A program made the position numbers and the translations under genes. From positions 372,001 to 436,000 of the forward strand of contig NZ_JAPWIJ010000001.1 in assembly GCF_027270735.1 (NCBI RefSeq): a DNA stretch of 64,000 bases. The letters run 5' to 3'. The DNA is from Rhodococcus ruber. Its GTDB lineage: Bacteria > Actinomycetota > Actinomycetes > Mycobacteriales > Mycobacteriaceae. Positions 32,463 to 41,787 of the stretch are shown piece by piece (within the stretch, counting starts at the first letter, position 1; each line of letters opens with the position of its first letter). The notes under the pieces are model-generated. The model had not been told where the DNA came from. It did not search any database and saw only the letters and a list, made by a program, of their open reading frames with translations.

Positions 32463-33647
32463 TCAGCCGGGCAGCCTGACGGGCATCAGCAGATATGTGT
32501 ACTCGGATTTCGGCGCCGCGAACTTCCCTGCGTCGTCGGCCACCAGTTCTTCGTCCGACGTCGGACGCAACACTGCAGGCCGGCTCGGCGTCGTGAATCC
32601 GAACGTCACCTTCTCGCTGTGCAGCGAAGACAACCCGTCGATGAGGTATCCCGGGTTGAAGGCAATGGTCAATGCTTCGCCCTGGAAGTCGGCAGGTAGA
32701 GCTTCCTCGGCGCGACCAGCGTCGTCGCCACCTGCGGACAGCAGTACGCCGTCGGCGTTGAATTCCAGGCGGACCTGCGCACCGCGCTCGGCCACGAGTG
32801 CCACACGCTTGATCGCCTCGATCAAGGATGCGATCTCGAGAGTCGCCACGGCAGTGTGCTCGGCCGGCAACAACTGCCGGAACTTCGGGAATTCGGCGTC
32901 GAGCAGTCGCGTGGTGGTGCGGCGCCCATCGCTGACGATGCCCAGCAAGCCGTCGCTACCGATGGACGAACCGGAACCGAGGGCCAGTTCGACCGGTGAG
33001 CTGGCGTTACCGCCCAAAGTTTTCGCCGACTCGGACAAGGTCTTCGCCGGGATGAGCACCGCGGTGGTGGTGTCGGCGCCGGCGGGAGTCCAGTCCACCT
33101 CACGAACCGCCAACCGGAAGCGGTCGGTGGCAGCGAGAACGACGTTGGTGCCGTCGATCTCGACGCGGATACCGGTGAGCATGGGAAGCGTGTCGTCCTT
33201 GCCCGCCGCAATGGCGACCTGGGCAATTGCCTCGGAGAAGACGTCACCGGCCAGCGAACCGGTGTTGCTGGGCAACTCGGGGAGCTGCGGATAGTCCTCG
33301 ACCGGCATCGTCGGGAGTGAGAACTTGGCGCTTCCGCAGTTGACCAGAACGCGGGTTCCGTCGACCGTGACGTCGACCGGCTTGTTCGGCAGCGACTTGG
33401 TGATATCGGCAAGTAGCTTGCCCGACACCAGAACTCGGCCTGCCGTGGCGACCTCGGCCGAGACTTTGACCTGAGCGGAGACCTCGTAGTCGAATCCGGA
33501 GACCGTCAGACCCTGCTCGTCGGCAGCAAGCAGAACTCCACCGAGAACGGGAACGGGCGGCCGTGACGGCAGGCTACGGGCTACCCACGCCACGGAATCG
33601 GAAAAATCTTCACGAGCAACGCGAAACTTCAAACTTCCAAGCTCCAT
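32463..33647 (-). CDS. dnaN: DNA polymerase III sliding clamp (beta subunit)
   Basis: 394 residues with the three repeated clamp folds and the family C-terminus [11 protein letters not shown]-terminus [15 protein letters not shown] is typical of actinobacterial DnaN. As a dimer it encircles DNA and tethers polymerase and repair enzymes. ATG at 33647; the promoter must lie in the adjacent origin region. Confidence 0.97.
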   Translation of the reverse strand: MELGSLKFRVAREDFSDSVAWVARSLPSRPPVPVLGGVLLAADEQGLTVSGFDYEVSAQVKVSAEVATAGRVLVSGKLLADITKSLPNKPVDVTVDGTRVLVNCGSAKFSLPTMPVEDYPQLPELPSNTGSLAGDVFSEAIAQVAIAAGKDDTLPMLTGIRVEIDGTNVVLAATDRFRLAVREVDWTPAGADTTTAVLIPAKTLSESAKTLGGNASSPVELALGSGSSIGSDGLLGIVSDGRRTTTRLLDAEFPKFRQLLPAEHTAVATLEIASLIEAIKRVALVAERGAQVRLEFNADGVLLSAGGDDAGRAEEALPADFQGEALTIAFNPGYLIDGLSSLHSEKVTFGFTTPSRPAVLRPTSDEELVADDAGKFAAPKSEYTYLLMPVRLPG

Positions 33648-34068
33648 CGCTCGGCATTTCCTCTCGTTCGGTGGCGTTCGTCCTCACGGCCGGAGCGGTG
33701 CAACCACGATGGTTGCGGCTCGAACCGATGCAACGACGAGTGTGGCACATCCAGCGCAAGCACACCGTATGCCCTCCGAACCCGAGACGAAAGCTCGAGG
33801 TTTGTGCCGAGCCCGGGATTCGGGTCATCTTCGGGGGCCTGTGAACGGATCGTTCCCCAACACCTGTTTTCAAAGAAGTTCTTTCAAGGAGAAAACAGAA
33901 GTATTAATAGGTCCTGTGGAATCTGTGCACGAACAGTTCGATCCGCTGGTCGCCTCGCGTGGTGTCGTGAGGATGAATTCGGGACCAACATGCGATTGAC
34001 GCTCGGCTGCCTGTGGACGAATCTCATCGGTGCACAGGCGCCCACACTCCATCCCCAGATCTTCGATG

Positions 34069-34089
34069 TTGTCCACATAGTTATCCACA
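34069..34089 (+). promoter_or_regulatory. Pair of DnaA boxes in oriC
   Basis: TTGTCCACA (34069-34077) and TTATCCACA (34081-34089), same orientation, 3 nt apart. The second is a perfect consensus box; the first is the mycobacterial form. Confidence 0.85.
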
Positions 34090-34169
34090 GGTGTGAATCA
34101 ATGGTCGACGTCGGAAAAATCGATCGAAATCGAGTCGAAAATCTGTCTCGCTCAGGGGTGAGAAACAGC

Positions 34170-34205
34170 GACGGCACCGAACCCGCGATGGGATTCGGTG
34201 CCGTC
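34170..34205 (-). terminator. Stem-loop downstream of dnaA
   Basis: GACGGCACCGAA (34170-34181) pairs perfectly with TTCGGTGCCGTC (34194-34205), 12-nt loop. It lies 36 nt after the dnaA stop and is followed leftward by a short T-rich stretch. Confidence 0.75.
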
Positions 34206-34241
34206 TTCTGTGTTCGTCTGTGTTCGTCTGTGCCCGGTGGG

Positions 34242-35774
34242 CTAGCGCTTCGAGCGTTGCTTGATCCGGGCCGTGAGCTCTTGGACCTGGTCGTACACCT
34301 TGCGGCGCTCGGTCATCTCCTTGCGGATCTTCTTGTCCGCGTACATGACCGTCGTGTGATCTCGTCCGAACGTCTGGCCGATCTTGGGCAGCGACAGATC
34401 GGTGAGCTCGCGGCAGAGATACATGGCGATCTGCCTGGCCATCGCCAGTGCTCTGGCCTTACCCGGGCCGCACAGATCCTCGATGGAGGTGTTGAAGTAC
34501 TCCGCCGTGACAGCCATGATCGTTGCGGCATTGATCTCGAGACTCGACGAATCGGGAATGAGATCGCGCAGCACCACCTCCGCCAGAGTGAGGTCGAGCG
34601 CTTGCCCGTTGAGAGATGCGAACGCCGTCACACGGATCAGGGCGCCTTCGAGCTCACGGATGTTTCGTTCGATGCGGCTGGCGATCAGCTCGAGGACGTC
34701 GTGTGGCACGTCGAGGCGGTCCATCCGAGCTTTCTTGCTCAGGATCGCGATGCGTGTTTCGAGCTCGGGCGGCTGTACATCGGTGATCAGGCCCCACTCG
34801 AAGCGGGTACGGAGCCGTTCTTCCAGGGTTGCCAGCTGCTTGGGGGGCCGGTCGGACGACACCACGATCTGCTTGTTGGCGTTGTGCAGGGTGTTGAAGG
34901 TGTGGAAGAACTCCTCCTGGATGCCTTCCTTGCCCTCGATGAACTGAATGTCGTCGACGAGCAGTACGTCCGTCTCGCGGTAGCGGCGCTTGAACGCGAC
35001 TTTGCGGTCGTCGCGGAGACTGTTGATGAAGTCGTTCGTGAACTCTTCGGTGGAGACGTACTTGACGCGCATTCCCGGGAACAGTCGCTGCGCATAGTGA
35101 CCGGCCGCGTGCAGGAGATGAGTCTTGCCCAATCCCGACGCACCCCATATGAACAGGGGGTTGTAGGCGCGGGCCGGTGCTTCGGCGATGGCCACGGCGG
35201 CTGCGTGAGCGAACCGATTGGAGGCGCCGATGACAAACGTGTCGAATGTGTACTTCGAGTTCAAGCTGTTCGCGCCCGACGACGGCGGCGTCGATTCGGG
35301 CGGTTTCGTGAAATACGTCGGCCACGAGTTCTGCACGCTGGCCAGCGCCTCGCGCTCGTCGTCCACCTCTTCGTAATCGGCGGTCTCGGAGTCGGAAGGC
35401 TCGTCGTCTCTGCTGGTCAGGACGCGGCGCCGGTAGGTGGGCGAGCTGACGGCGTCGGGATAGGCCGACCGCTCGGAGTCGATCTTCTCGTCCTCGGGAG
35501 CGGAGATCCGGACTCCGAGACCCTCGACACCCTGACCGAGATGTCGGCCCAGTGCTCCGAGGATCGGCTCGCGAAGGTCCCGCTCGATCGCTTCTTGAGC
35601 GAAGGTCGAGGGAACGGCCAGCAGGGCGAACCCCTGCGTCAGAGTGAGCGGTTTGACCAGCGCGAGCCAGGCTTTCTGGCCCTTGGTGAGGGGAGACCCA
35701 CTGTGACGGTCGGAAGTGAGTTCCGCGACCACCTCGGGCCAGATACGCGCGAGCGCATCCGGATCGTCGTTCAC
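34242..35774 (-). CDS. dnaA: Chromosomal replication initiator DnaA
   Basis: 510 residues. Domain I (~1-90), an acidic linker (~100-180), the AAA+ domain with Walker [10 protein letters not shown] (~213-221) and Walker [11 protein letters not shown], and the C-terminal DNA-binding domain with [14 protein letters not shown]. The GTG at 35774 is chosen because GGAGGG stands 7 nt before it and the sequence [16 protein letters not shown] matches usual DnaA starts; an upstream ATG at 35798 has no ribosome site. DnaA boxes upstream suggest autoregulation. Confidence 0.97.
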   Translation of the reverse strand: MNDDPDALARIWPEVVAELTSDRHSGSPLTKGQKAWLALVKPLTLTQGFALLAVPSTFAQEAIERDLREPILGALGRHLGQGVEGLGVRISAPEDEKIDSERSAYPDAVSSPTYRRRVLTSRDDEPSDSETADYEEVDDEREALASVQNSWPTYFTKPPESTPPSSGANSLNSKYTFDTFVIGASNRFAHAAAVAIAEAPARAYNPLFIWGASGLGKTHLLHAAGHYAQRLFPGMRVKYVSTEEFTNDFINSLRDDRKVAFKRRYRETDVLLVDDIQFIEGKEGIQEEFFHTFNTLHNANKQIVVSSDRPPKQLATLEERLRTRFEWGLITDVQPPELETRIAILSKKARMDRLDVPHDVLELIASRIERNIRELEGALIRVTAFASLNGQALDLTLAEVVLRDLIPDSSSLEINAATIMAVTAEYFNTSIEDLCGPGKARALAMARQIAMYLCRELTDLSLPKIGQTFGRDHTTVMYADKKIRKEMTERRKVYDQVQELTARIKQRSKR

Positions 35775-36426
35775 GTCGATCCCTCCGTTGTCGAGCATCG
35801 GTGTCTCGGCGGTGGTTGGACCGTCGAGAGTTGGTCTCGTACGGGTACGACGCGAGAAACTAGTGCGTCGTTTCCTGCCCGCGCGGCGTCGGCGTCGGAT
35901 AGCGTCGTCGATCGTGCGTCGCCGCGGCTGAGACCAGGGTCCGTGGGTGGACCCCGCAAGGTACGAATATGCCACCTGATCTGTGTTTCCACACAATTAT
36001 CCACAGGTGTGGATAAACGACACCGATGTGACCCCAGGACTCTTGCCGGCTCGTGCTTTCACGCACGCACTAGTCTGACCTGCATCGATGGTCGTTGTCT
36101 GTCGTACGATCGGACGAACCGCGTCGACTCGATCGGTCATCGGCGAACGATGTGGACGCGGATCACACCCTCGGTGGCCGAATTTGCCGGTGCCTGTGCA
36201 TGAACTGTCGATCCGGTCGGTTCGGAGCGAGTTTGACCACCGGTGACTCGATCAGTACTCTCGAACAGTCACCCAATAGCGAGGTGGCCGATGCTTGCTG
36301 GCTGCTCACAGTCTGTCTTCACTCGGATTTCTCGCTCGGGAGGCAAGCGACTTCATCCGAACTCGCTGGAACCTTTACAGCAGGCGCCGACAGATCGGCG
36401 TCTTCGAATCTCGAGGAGTGTTGACC
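35775..36426. other. dnaA-rpmH divergent intergenic region
   Basis: 652 nt without a convincing gene. It should hold the leftward dnaA promoter and the rightward rpmH promoter, and contains a head-to-head DnaA box pair at 35997-36016. A weaker TTTCCACA lies just left of it. Confidence 0.7.
35997..36016. promoter_or_regulatory. Head-to-head DnaA boxes upstream of dnaA
   Basis: TTATCCACA (35997-36005) and TGTGGATAA (36008-36016) are both perfect boxes in opposite orientation, separated by GG, giving a near-perfect 20-bp palindrome about 220 nt upstream of the dnaA start. Confidence 0.85.
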
Positions 36427-36570
36427 GTGGCCAAGGGCAAGCGGACGTTCCAGCCGAACAATCGCCGCCGCGCGCGCGTTCATGGCTTCCGTCTTCGTAT
36501 GCGTACCCGTGCGGGTCGTGCAATCGTTTCCGCACGTCGCGGCAAGGGCCGTAAAGAACTCACAGCCTGA
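36427..36570 (+). CDS. rpmH: 50S ribosomal protein L34
   Basis: 47 residues starting [20 protein letters not shown], with the full L34 family sequence and the usual actinobacterial length. The GTG at 36427 is preceded by GAGGAG; a TTG two codons upstream is less likely. First gene of the conserved rpmH-rnpA-yidD-yidC-jag run. Confidence 0.97.
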   Translation: MAKGKRTFQPNNRRRARVHGFRLRMRTRAGRAIVSARRGKGRKELTA

Positions 36571-36600
36571 TATTCGTTCGTCCGGACTTTGGAGCTCGGG

Positions 36601-36981
36601 ATGCTTCCTGAGCCGAATCGACTACACCGAGCACGTGATTTTTCCGTAGCGGTGCGTCGAGGACGCCGAATGGGTAGATCTGATCTGGTCGTTCACGCCG
36701 TTGTGCGGGACGAGCAGGACATCGCATCGACCGTTCGGGGACCACGATTCGGATTGATCGTCAGCAAGGCAGTCGGGCCGGCCGTAACTCGTCATCGAGT
36801 TGCGCGCCGGCTTCGGCATATCTGTACCGACGTGATCGGTGAGCTCCCCGAGACCACCGACGTGGTCATCCGCGCATTGCCGGGTGCCGCCACAGCGTCC
36901 TCGGCAGATCTATTCGTGCAACTGCGTTCAGGATTGAAGAAGCTCGGTCTTCTCGAAGCTCCGAAGGGTCCGCCGTCATGA
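36601..36981 (+). CDS. rnpA: Ribonuclease P protein component
   Basis: 126 residues. N-terminal LPEPNRLHRARDF and the RNA-binding motif HRVARRLRH (the RNR-like core) identify RnpA, the protein cofactor of the RNA enzyme that trims the 5' ends of tRNAs. ATG at 36601 preceded by GGAG. Stop overlaps yidD by 4 nt. Confidence 0.95.
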   Translation: MLPEPNRLHRARDFSVAVRRGRRMGRSDLVVHAVVRDEQDIASTVRGPRFGLIVSKAVGPAVTRHRVARRLRHICTDVIGELPETTDVVIRALPGAATASSADLFVQLRSGLKKLGLLEAPKGPPS

Positions 36982-37307
36982 CATTCATGGGCAACCTTCG
37001 TTCCATTCCTGCTCGATCTCTCATGTACTTCATCGGGTTGTACCGAACCTATGTGTCCCCGATGAGACCCCCTACCTGTCGCTTCTCCCCCACCTGCAGC
37101 GAGTACGCCATCGAGGCGCTCGAGGTGCACGGGATGATGAAGGGCTCGTTGCTGGCAGTCGTCCGCCTCCTCAAATGTGCTCCCTGGCACTCTGGAGGAT
37201 GGAACCCGGTGCCCGACTCCGGTAAGTGGCGCGCGAGCGTCACCGAGATGACCGAAACCGAAGAACACCACGATCTCGTGCGAGTGGAAGAACAGAGGAG
37301 TACATAG
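36978..37307 (+). CDS. yidD: Membrane protein insertion efficiency factor YidD
   Basis: 109 residues; motifs [21 protein letters not shown] and [14 protein letters not shown] identify the YidD family, which helps YidC insert proteins. The C-terminal ~25 residues are acidic and unlike the short E. coli form. The start overlaps rnpA (ATGA), and yidC begins 5 nt after its stop. Confidence 0.95.
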   Translation: MTFMGNLRSIPARSLMYFIGLYRTYVSPMRPPTCRFSPTCSEYAIEALEVHGMMKGSLLAVVRLLKCAPWHSGGWNPVPDSGKWRASVTEMTETEEHHDLVRVEEQRST

Positions 37308-37311
37308 AGCC

Positions 37312-38400
37312 GTGCTCGACTTCATTTACTATCCGGTTGCCTGGATTCTCTGGGTGTGGCACAAGGTGTTCGGCTTTGTGTTCCAGGATCCCAGCAATGG
37401 ATTCGCCTGGGCGCTGTCCGTCGTCTTCCTCGTCTTCACCCTGCGCTTGATTCTGTACAAGCCCTTCGTCAAGCAGGTTCGTACGACGCGGCAGATGCAG
37501 GAGCTGCAGCCGCAGATCAAGGCTCTGCAGAAGAAGTACGGCAAAGACAAACAAAAAATGGCCGTCGAGATGCAGAAACTGCAGAAGGAACACGGCTTCA
37601 ATCCGCTGATGGGCTGTCTGCCCGTGTTGGCACAGGCACCGGTGTTCATCGGTCTGTTCCACGTGCTTCGCTCGTTCAACCGCACCGGCACCGGTGTGGG
37701 CCAGCTCGGCCTGAGCCCGGAAGAGAACCGCGAACTCTCGAACTACGCGTTCAGCGTTGCCGACGTGCAGTCGTTCCTCGACGCTCGACTGTTCGGAGCT
37801 CCGATTTCGGCATGGATCACCATGCCGCAGGAGCAGCTCAACGCGTTTGCCGTCGGACCGGGTGCGTCCATTCCGTCGACGTTCGTCATCGCGGCGGTCT
37901 CGATTCCACTGATGATCATCGCGGCGATCATGACCCACATGAACTCGCGTGCATCGGTGGCGCGTCAGAGCGCCGCGGCAGCTGCGAACCCGCAGTCCGC
38001 AATCATGAACAAGCTCGCGCTGTACGTGTTCCCGTTGGGTGTCTTGGTCTTCGGTGCCCTGCTGCCGATCGCGATCCTGCTGTACTGGGTCAGCAACAAC
38101 ACCTGGACCTACGCACAGCAGCACCTGGTATTCGGAAAGATCGACAAGGAAGAAGCCGCCAAGGCTGCTGCTGCCGTGGAGAAGCGTTCCGAGAATGCGC
38201 CGAAGCCAGGCGTGAAGCCGGTATCGGTCACCAAGCCGAAGCCGGGTGCGCGGCCGAAGCTGTCGAAGATGACGCCGGTAGACGACGATGCGACGACCGA
38301 CAGCAGTGACACCTCGGACACGACCAACGGTGCGGCGACCCCGGTCCGGCCGAGACCGCAGGCGAACCGGAACAAGTCGACCAAGCGCAAGCGGCGCTGA
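37312..38400 (+). CDS. yidC: Membrane protein insertase YidC
   Basis: 362 residues of the YidC/Oxa1 family, without the large periplasmic domain of Gram-negatives. Hydrophobic segments surround [20 protein letters not shown] and [18 protein letters not shown]. The basic Lys/Arg-rich C-terminal tail can touch ribosomes. It inserts membrane proteins alone or with Sec. GTG start, closely coupled to yidD. Confidence 0.95.
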   Translation: MLDFIYYPVAWILWVWHKVFGFVFQDPSNGFAWALSVVFLVFTLRLILYKPFVKQVRTTRQMQELQPQIKALQKKYGKDKQKMAVEMQKLQKEHGFNPLMGCLPVLAQAPVFIGLFHVLRSFNRTGTGVGQLGLSPEENRELSNYAFSVADVQSFLDARLFGAPISAWITMPQEQLNAFAVGPGASIPSTFVIAAVSIPLMIIAAIMTHMNSRASVARQSAAAAANPQSAIMNKLALYVFPLGVLVFGALLPIAILLYWVSNNTWTYAQQHLVFGKIDKEEAAKAAAAVEKRSENAPKPGVKPVSVTKPKPGARPKLSKMTPVDDDATTDSSDTSDTTNGAATPVRPRPQANRNKSTKRKRR

Positions 38401-38425
38401 CCGACACGTCGAGAGAAGGACGAAG

Positions 38426-39118
38426 ATGGCAGCGGACGTAGAAGAAGCTCAGAACGACGAAGTACAGAAGCCAGTCGGTGCGGTATCCGGGGATGGAGTG
38501 AATGACGTGATGGTCGAGGCGGATCAGCTCAGTGCGGTCGACGCCGATGCGGACGAGAAGCCTGTGATCGAGGAATCCCCCGCCTCCGAGGGGGTCGAAG
38601 GAAAGGCCGCGAAGGTCGCGCCTGACGATGCCGATGACGACGATGATGATGACGACGAGGACTACTTGGTCGAGGAAGGCGAGATCGCCGGCGATTACCT
38701 CGAACAGCTTCTCGATGTTCTCGACTTCGACGGAGACATCGATTTGGACGTCGAGGGCGACCGGGCCATCGTCAGCATCGATGGTGGGGACGATCTCGCC
38801 AAGCTCGTGGGCCGTAAGGGTGAGGTTCTCGATGCCCTTCAGGAACTGACCCGCTTGGCTGTTCAGCAGTCGACCGGAGAGCGCAGCAAGTTGATGCTCG
38901 ACGTTGCCGGTTGGCGGGCGAAGCGTCGTAGCGAACTGGGTAACCTCGGTGCCGAAGCCGCGCGTCGTGTGTTGGAATCGGGTGAGCGAGAAGAACTGAC
39001 TCCGATGACGCCGTTCGAGCGCAAGATCGTGCACGATGCAGTCGCCAAGATCGAAGGCGTTGCCAGCGAAAGCACCGGCGTCGAGCCGTCTCGACGGGTA
39101 GTTGTCGTCAAGGCTTAG
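38426..39118 (+). CDS. jag: Jag (KhpB)-family RNA-binding protein with R3H domain
   Basis: 230 residues. The N-terminal ~85 residues are very acidic with an Asp run. The KH domain (~95-165) includes LAKLVGRKGEVLDALQELTRL, and the C-terminal R3H domain includes TPFERKIVHDAVAKIEGV. Jag binds RNA and affects cell-wall growth in Gram-positives. ATG preceded by AGAAGGA; 25 nt after yidC. It ends at a strong stem-loop and the parS-rich region. Confidence 0.93.
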   Translation: MAADVEEAQNDEVQKPVGAVSGDGVNDVMVEADQLSAVDADADEKPVIEESPASEGVEGKAAKVAPDDADDDDDDDDEDYLVEEGEIAGDYLEQLLDVLDFDGDIDLDVEGDRAIVSIDGGDDLAKLVGRKGEVLDALQELTRLAVQQSTGERSKLMLDVAGWRAKRRSELGNLGAEAARRVLESGEREELTPMTPFERKIVHDAVAKIEGVASESTGVEPSRRVVVVKA

Positions 39119-39150
39119 GCAGCTCCATAGACTCAACAGTTTTACGATCT

Positions 39151-39178
39151 GATGGCCCTCACTTCGGTGGGGGCCATC
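39151..39178 (+). terminator. Stem-loop after jag
   Basis: GATGGCCCTCAC (39151-39162) pairs with GTGGGGGCCATC (39167-39178) around a TTCG tetraloop, with one T-G pair. It lies 32 nt after the jag stop; there is no T run. Confidence 0.8.
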
Positions 39179-39315
39179 GTCGTATCCGGGCCAGGGTTCT
39201 TCCGGTTCAGGTGGAATGTCATCCATGTAATTCGACTGGGTGAAGGTCCGTCGAAAGTGGATTTTCGATCGATCTTGTCGCCGAATAATTCCGATCCAGC
39301 CATGCGCGATGCTTT

Positions 39316-39328
39316 CGTCACTGTGACG
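39316..39328. promoter_or_regulatory. 13-bp palindrome CGTCACTGTGACG, copy 1
   Basis: Perfect 6-bp arms around T. The same 13 bases recur at 43916-43928 after parB. Function unknown. Confidence 0.5.
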
Positions 39329-39376
39329 CGTGGTTGCGTCACTGGTTGTCCGTGGTTGATGCGAGTTGAGCTTTGT

Positions 39377-39392
39377 TGTTTCACGTGAAACA
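39377..39392. other. parS: parS site 1
   Basis: TGTTTCACGTGAAACA, a perfect 16-bp match to the universal ParB-binding palindrome. Confidence 0.95.
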
Positions 39393-39513
39393 GGCGACAG
39401 GGATCGTGAGTGGCCGTTCCGGAGGTGCGGGCCTTTAGGCGGGCCGAATCCGAGGACGGTGTCGAAGTACGTATCTCCGACGGTCATCTCCGACGGTCAC
39501 AACAGAGTCGCGA

Positions 39514-39529
39514 TGTTTCACGTGAAACC
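39514..39529. other. parS: parS site 2
   Basis: 15 of 16 bases; the core GTTTCACGTGAAAC is perfect. Confidence 0.93.
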
Positions 39530-40201
39530 GGGATTGAGTGGCGCTGGTATGAATCGGTTTCATTGACTATCGGTCGGTGCCGATGATGATGCGGTCCACT
39601 ACATCGAGTGTCCGAGTCACGATCTGACTTTCTAGGTTTCGTCGGAGCAGCTTCTCCCGATTTGCCTCGGAGTTGGATCGGCGTCGCGGACGTGATGGCC
39701 GCGGACACCGTGGGTCTAATCGGCGACGGATGAAACGTCACCCCGTATCCCGTAGACCGTGTTGTGGCGGATAGTCGACAGGACCGGTCGCAACTAACCG
39801 GAAAGTTCGCCAATGTGGTTGCTCGGATACTCCGACATCGTGCGTGCTCAACCCTGCCGGATGCCCGACAAGATCTTTCACCCTGGAGATCGACTGAGTG
39901 GCCTTCTCTGAGATTCTCGTTGTCGCTGCACCGCGGTCCTCCCAAGTCGGCGCCGCCGCTCCCCCGCACGAACGCACAGCGTCGGCCCACCGAAGTTGAC
40001 GCGGCTACACGCCAGGGGTACATCAGGTGGAGCTGGTCGTGAACCGATCCCCCGGTTCGCCCAACATGTCGAGGATCTGGGACGGCGGGAATCAGACGGG
40101 ATAATCTTCGCGATCGAGAACCGAACGCTGAAAAGATAGGACGCGACCCCGGGGTGCGACACCCATCGGAGCGGGGCGATGCGGCGACACAGTGATCGGT
40201 G

Positions 40202-40217
40202 AGTTTCACGTGAAACA
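40202..40217. other. parS: parS site 3
   Basis: 15 of 16 bases; perfect core GTTTCACGTGAAAC at 40203-40216. Confidence 0.93.
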
Positions 40218-40453
40218 TCGTTCACGTCGGTCCTCGAGATCTGAGGCCCGTCGGACTTCGCCTTGAGTCGGACCCTGAGATGCCCGCGGGACGGGACCCG
40301 AGGCACCGAACATGATGAGTGTGGGTAGGCCCGGCGACAGAGTCCCCCGCCGGATTGGATCCCCTCGACTCCACCGAGAGGCTTCGGCAACGAGGGAACG
40401 GCAACCGAGGGAACGCGACAACAGCTGGGCACCGGTGCGTGGAACCGAAAGCA

Positions 40454-40467
40454 GTGTCACGTGAAAC
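40454..40467. other. parS-like site 4 (imperfect)
   Basis: GTGTCACGTGAAAC differs from the core in one base. It is followed by GTCACTG, extending it to the TGAAACGTCAC motif seen elsewhere here. Binding is uncertain. Confidence 0.55.
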
Positions 40468-40687
40468 GTCACTGCTCGCGAGCCGTCGAGATCTCGATGA
40501 CCGACGGACTTCTCGAGTTGATGGTCCCGACGTACTCCCGAGGATGGCGCCCGATCTGTCGAAGGTGCAGTGTCCGTCAGCGAGACGACAGCGCTCTCAC
40601 CACACTAGGTCGGGTCACTTACCGAGTGTCTGGGGAACCGAGCGGGAGCCTGCGTTATCAGAATTTTGCGCGCGTCGAACGGGATGG

Positions 40688-40703
40688 AGTTTCACGTGAA
40701 ACA
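40688..40703. other. parS: parS site 5
   Basis: 15 of 16 bases; perfect core at 40689-40702. Confidence 0.93.
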
Positions 40704-41009
40704 TCTGGGAGTCTCGCTACAGCTGGGCCACCTCCGTGACGGGCCACATGCTAGGTGACCCCGCATCCCCTCGTCTGTCCGTTCGGATGCACCGTTGTCC
40801 CTGCGCCGTCTGGATCTGGTAGCCGGCTGGATTCGGATCTTCAGGGTGGAGGTCGACAGACGGCATCGACGGGATCGGGAACCGTACATCGATGAACGCC
40901 GATAGAGGTGGCACTGCACGGGGTGACGAAGACCGGATGGCCCGTCCTCGTGAGTGATATCGCAATTAATATGCTGTTTCGAGCACTTACAGCGATGTCG
41001 TTTGGCGTT

Positions 41010-41025
41010 CCGTGCCCGGGCACGG
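41010..41025. promoter_or_regulatory. 16-bp palindrome before rsmG
   Basis: CCGTGCCCGGGCACGG is a perfect palindrome ending 4 nt before the rsmG ATG. It occupies the place of the ribosome-binding site. Confidence 0.5.
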
Positions 41026-41029
41026 GAAG

Positions 41030-41707
41030 ATGTTTCACGTGGAACAAGAACGCTCGGATAGCACCCAGTTGATGGCAATCGCGGAGCAGGTATTTGGGGA
41101 CCGAATCGAATTGGCCCGGCAGTATCACGACTCGTTGGCCACTGCGGGCGTCGAGCGCGGGCTCATCGGGCCTCGGGAGGTTCCACGACTGTGGGAGCGC
41201 CACATCCTCAATTGCGCGGCGATCGGCGAACTCATAGACGAGGGTGAGACCGTCGTGGATATCGGCAGCGGCGCAGGACTCCCCGGAATACCGTTGGCAA
41301 TCGCGAGGCCGGACTTACGTGTCACGCTCGTAGAACCGCTTCTCCGTCGCACCGTGTATCTCGCCGAGTTCATCGAAGAGCACGATCTGAACGTCTTGGT
41401 TGTCCGTGGTCGCGCTGAGCAGCCCGGCGTCAAGAAGGAGGCCGGCGGTGCCGATGTGGTGACGTCGCGGGCAGTGGCGCCGTTGGAGAAGCTCGCCAAA
41501 TGGTCGCTCCCTCTGGTGCACGATCACGGTCGGATGCTTGCGCTGAAGGGATCGAGCGCCGGTGAGGAGATCGAGCGAGACCGGGCTTCCCTCACTCGGA
41601 TGGGTGCTGGCAAGCTGGAGGTCGTGGAGTGCGGAGTGGGCCTGCTGCCTACTCCTACCATCGTCGTCAGAGCGGTCCGTCAACCTCGGAGACCGGGCCG
41701 TCGCTGA
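41030..41707 (+). CDS. rsmG: 16S rRNA (guanine-527-N7) methyltransferase RsmG (GidB)
   Basis: 225 residues. SAM-binding motif [16 protein letters not shown] near residue 77, followed by [14 protein letters not shown] and [17 protein letters not shown]. It methylates G527 of 16S rRNA; loss gives low-level streptomycin resistance in relatives. The ATG at 41030 begins MFHVEQ, a start that is itself encoded by a parS-like site. No good ribosome site is seen, as a 16-bp palindrome stands just before it. Confidence 0.95.
   Translation: MFHVEQERSDSTQLMAIAEQVFGDRIELARQYHDSLATAGVERGLIGPREVPRLWERHILNCAAIGELIDEGETVVDIGSGAGLPGIPLAIARPDLRVTLVEPLLRRTVYLAEFIEEHDLNVLVVRGRAEQPGVKKEAGGADVVTSRAVAPLEKLAKWSLPLVHDHGRMLALKGSSAGEEIERDRASLTRMGAGKLEVVECGVGLLPTPTIVVRAVRQPRRPGRR
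41031..41046. other. parS: parS-like site 6 at the start of rsmG
   Basis: TGTTTCACGTGGAACA, 15 of 16 bases. It encodes residues 1-6 of RsmG; the single difference makes Glu5 in place of the Lys that a perfect site would encode. Confidence 0.75.
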
Positions 41708-41787
41708 GATCCGGTTGGACTCGTCAGTCCTGCGCTCGTCCCTGTCGATCGTATTGAACACAGTCAGTTCCGCACTAAGGAGCACAT

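Larger units (their letters stand above)
33648..34241. other. oriC: Replication origin region (dnaA-dnaN intergenic)
   Basis: 594 nt without a gene between dnaA and dnaN, the place of oriC in mycobacteria and relatives. It contains two clear DnaA boxes (34069-34077, 34081-34089), weaker TGTGGA sites at 33915 and 34012, and an AT-rich stretch (~33866-33910) as the likely unwinding element. That stretch carries an inverted repeat, CTGTTTTC (33864-33871) with GAAAACAG (33891-33898). The dnaA terminator lies at the right end. Confidence 0.85.
39119..41029. other. Gene-poor parS (centromere-like) region
   Basis: 1.9 kb between jag and rsmG without a credible gene: open frames here have no family resemblance, no ribosome sites and mixed base composition lower in GC than the neighbours. 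It contains five of the seven parS or parS-like sites, palindromes CGTCACTGTGACG and CCGTGCCCGGGCACGG, and repeats of TGAAACGTCAC. In M. tuberculosis the same jag-gid gap is much shorter, to my knowledge. Confidence 0.75.

Noticed and set aside
33700-33716. Short hairpin GCAACCA-CGA-TGGTTGC upstream of dnaN
   Set aside because: Seven base pairs only; could be chance and no function can be argued.
35775-35798. ATG at 35798 as the dnaA start
   Set aside because: No Shine-Dalgarno sequence; the GTG at 35774 has GGAGGG at the right distance and the conserved first residues.
39484-40218. A 244-codon minus-strand frame in the parS region
   Set aside because: Its start is a parS palindrome (MFHVK), no family resemblance, irregular codon use and no ribosome site.
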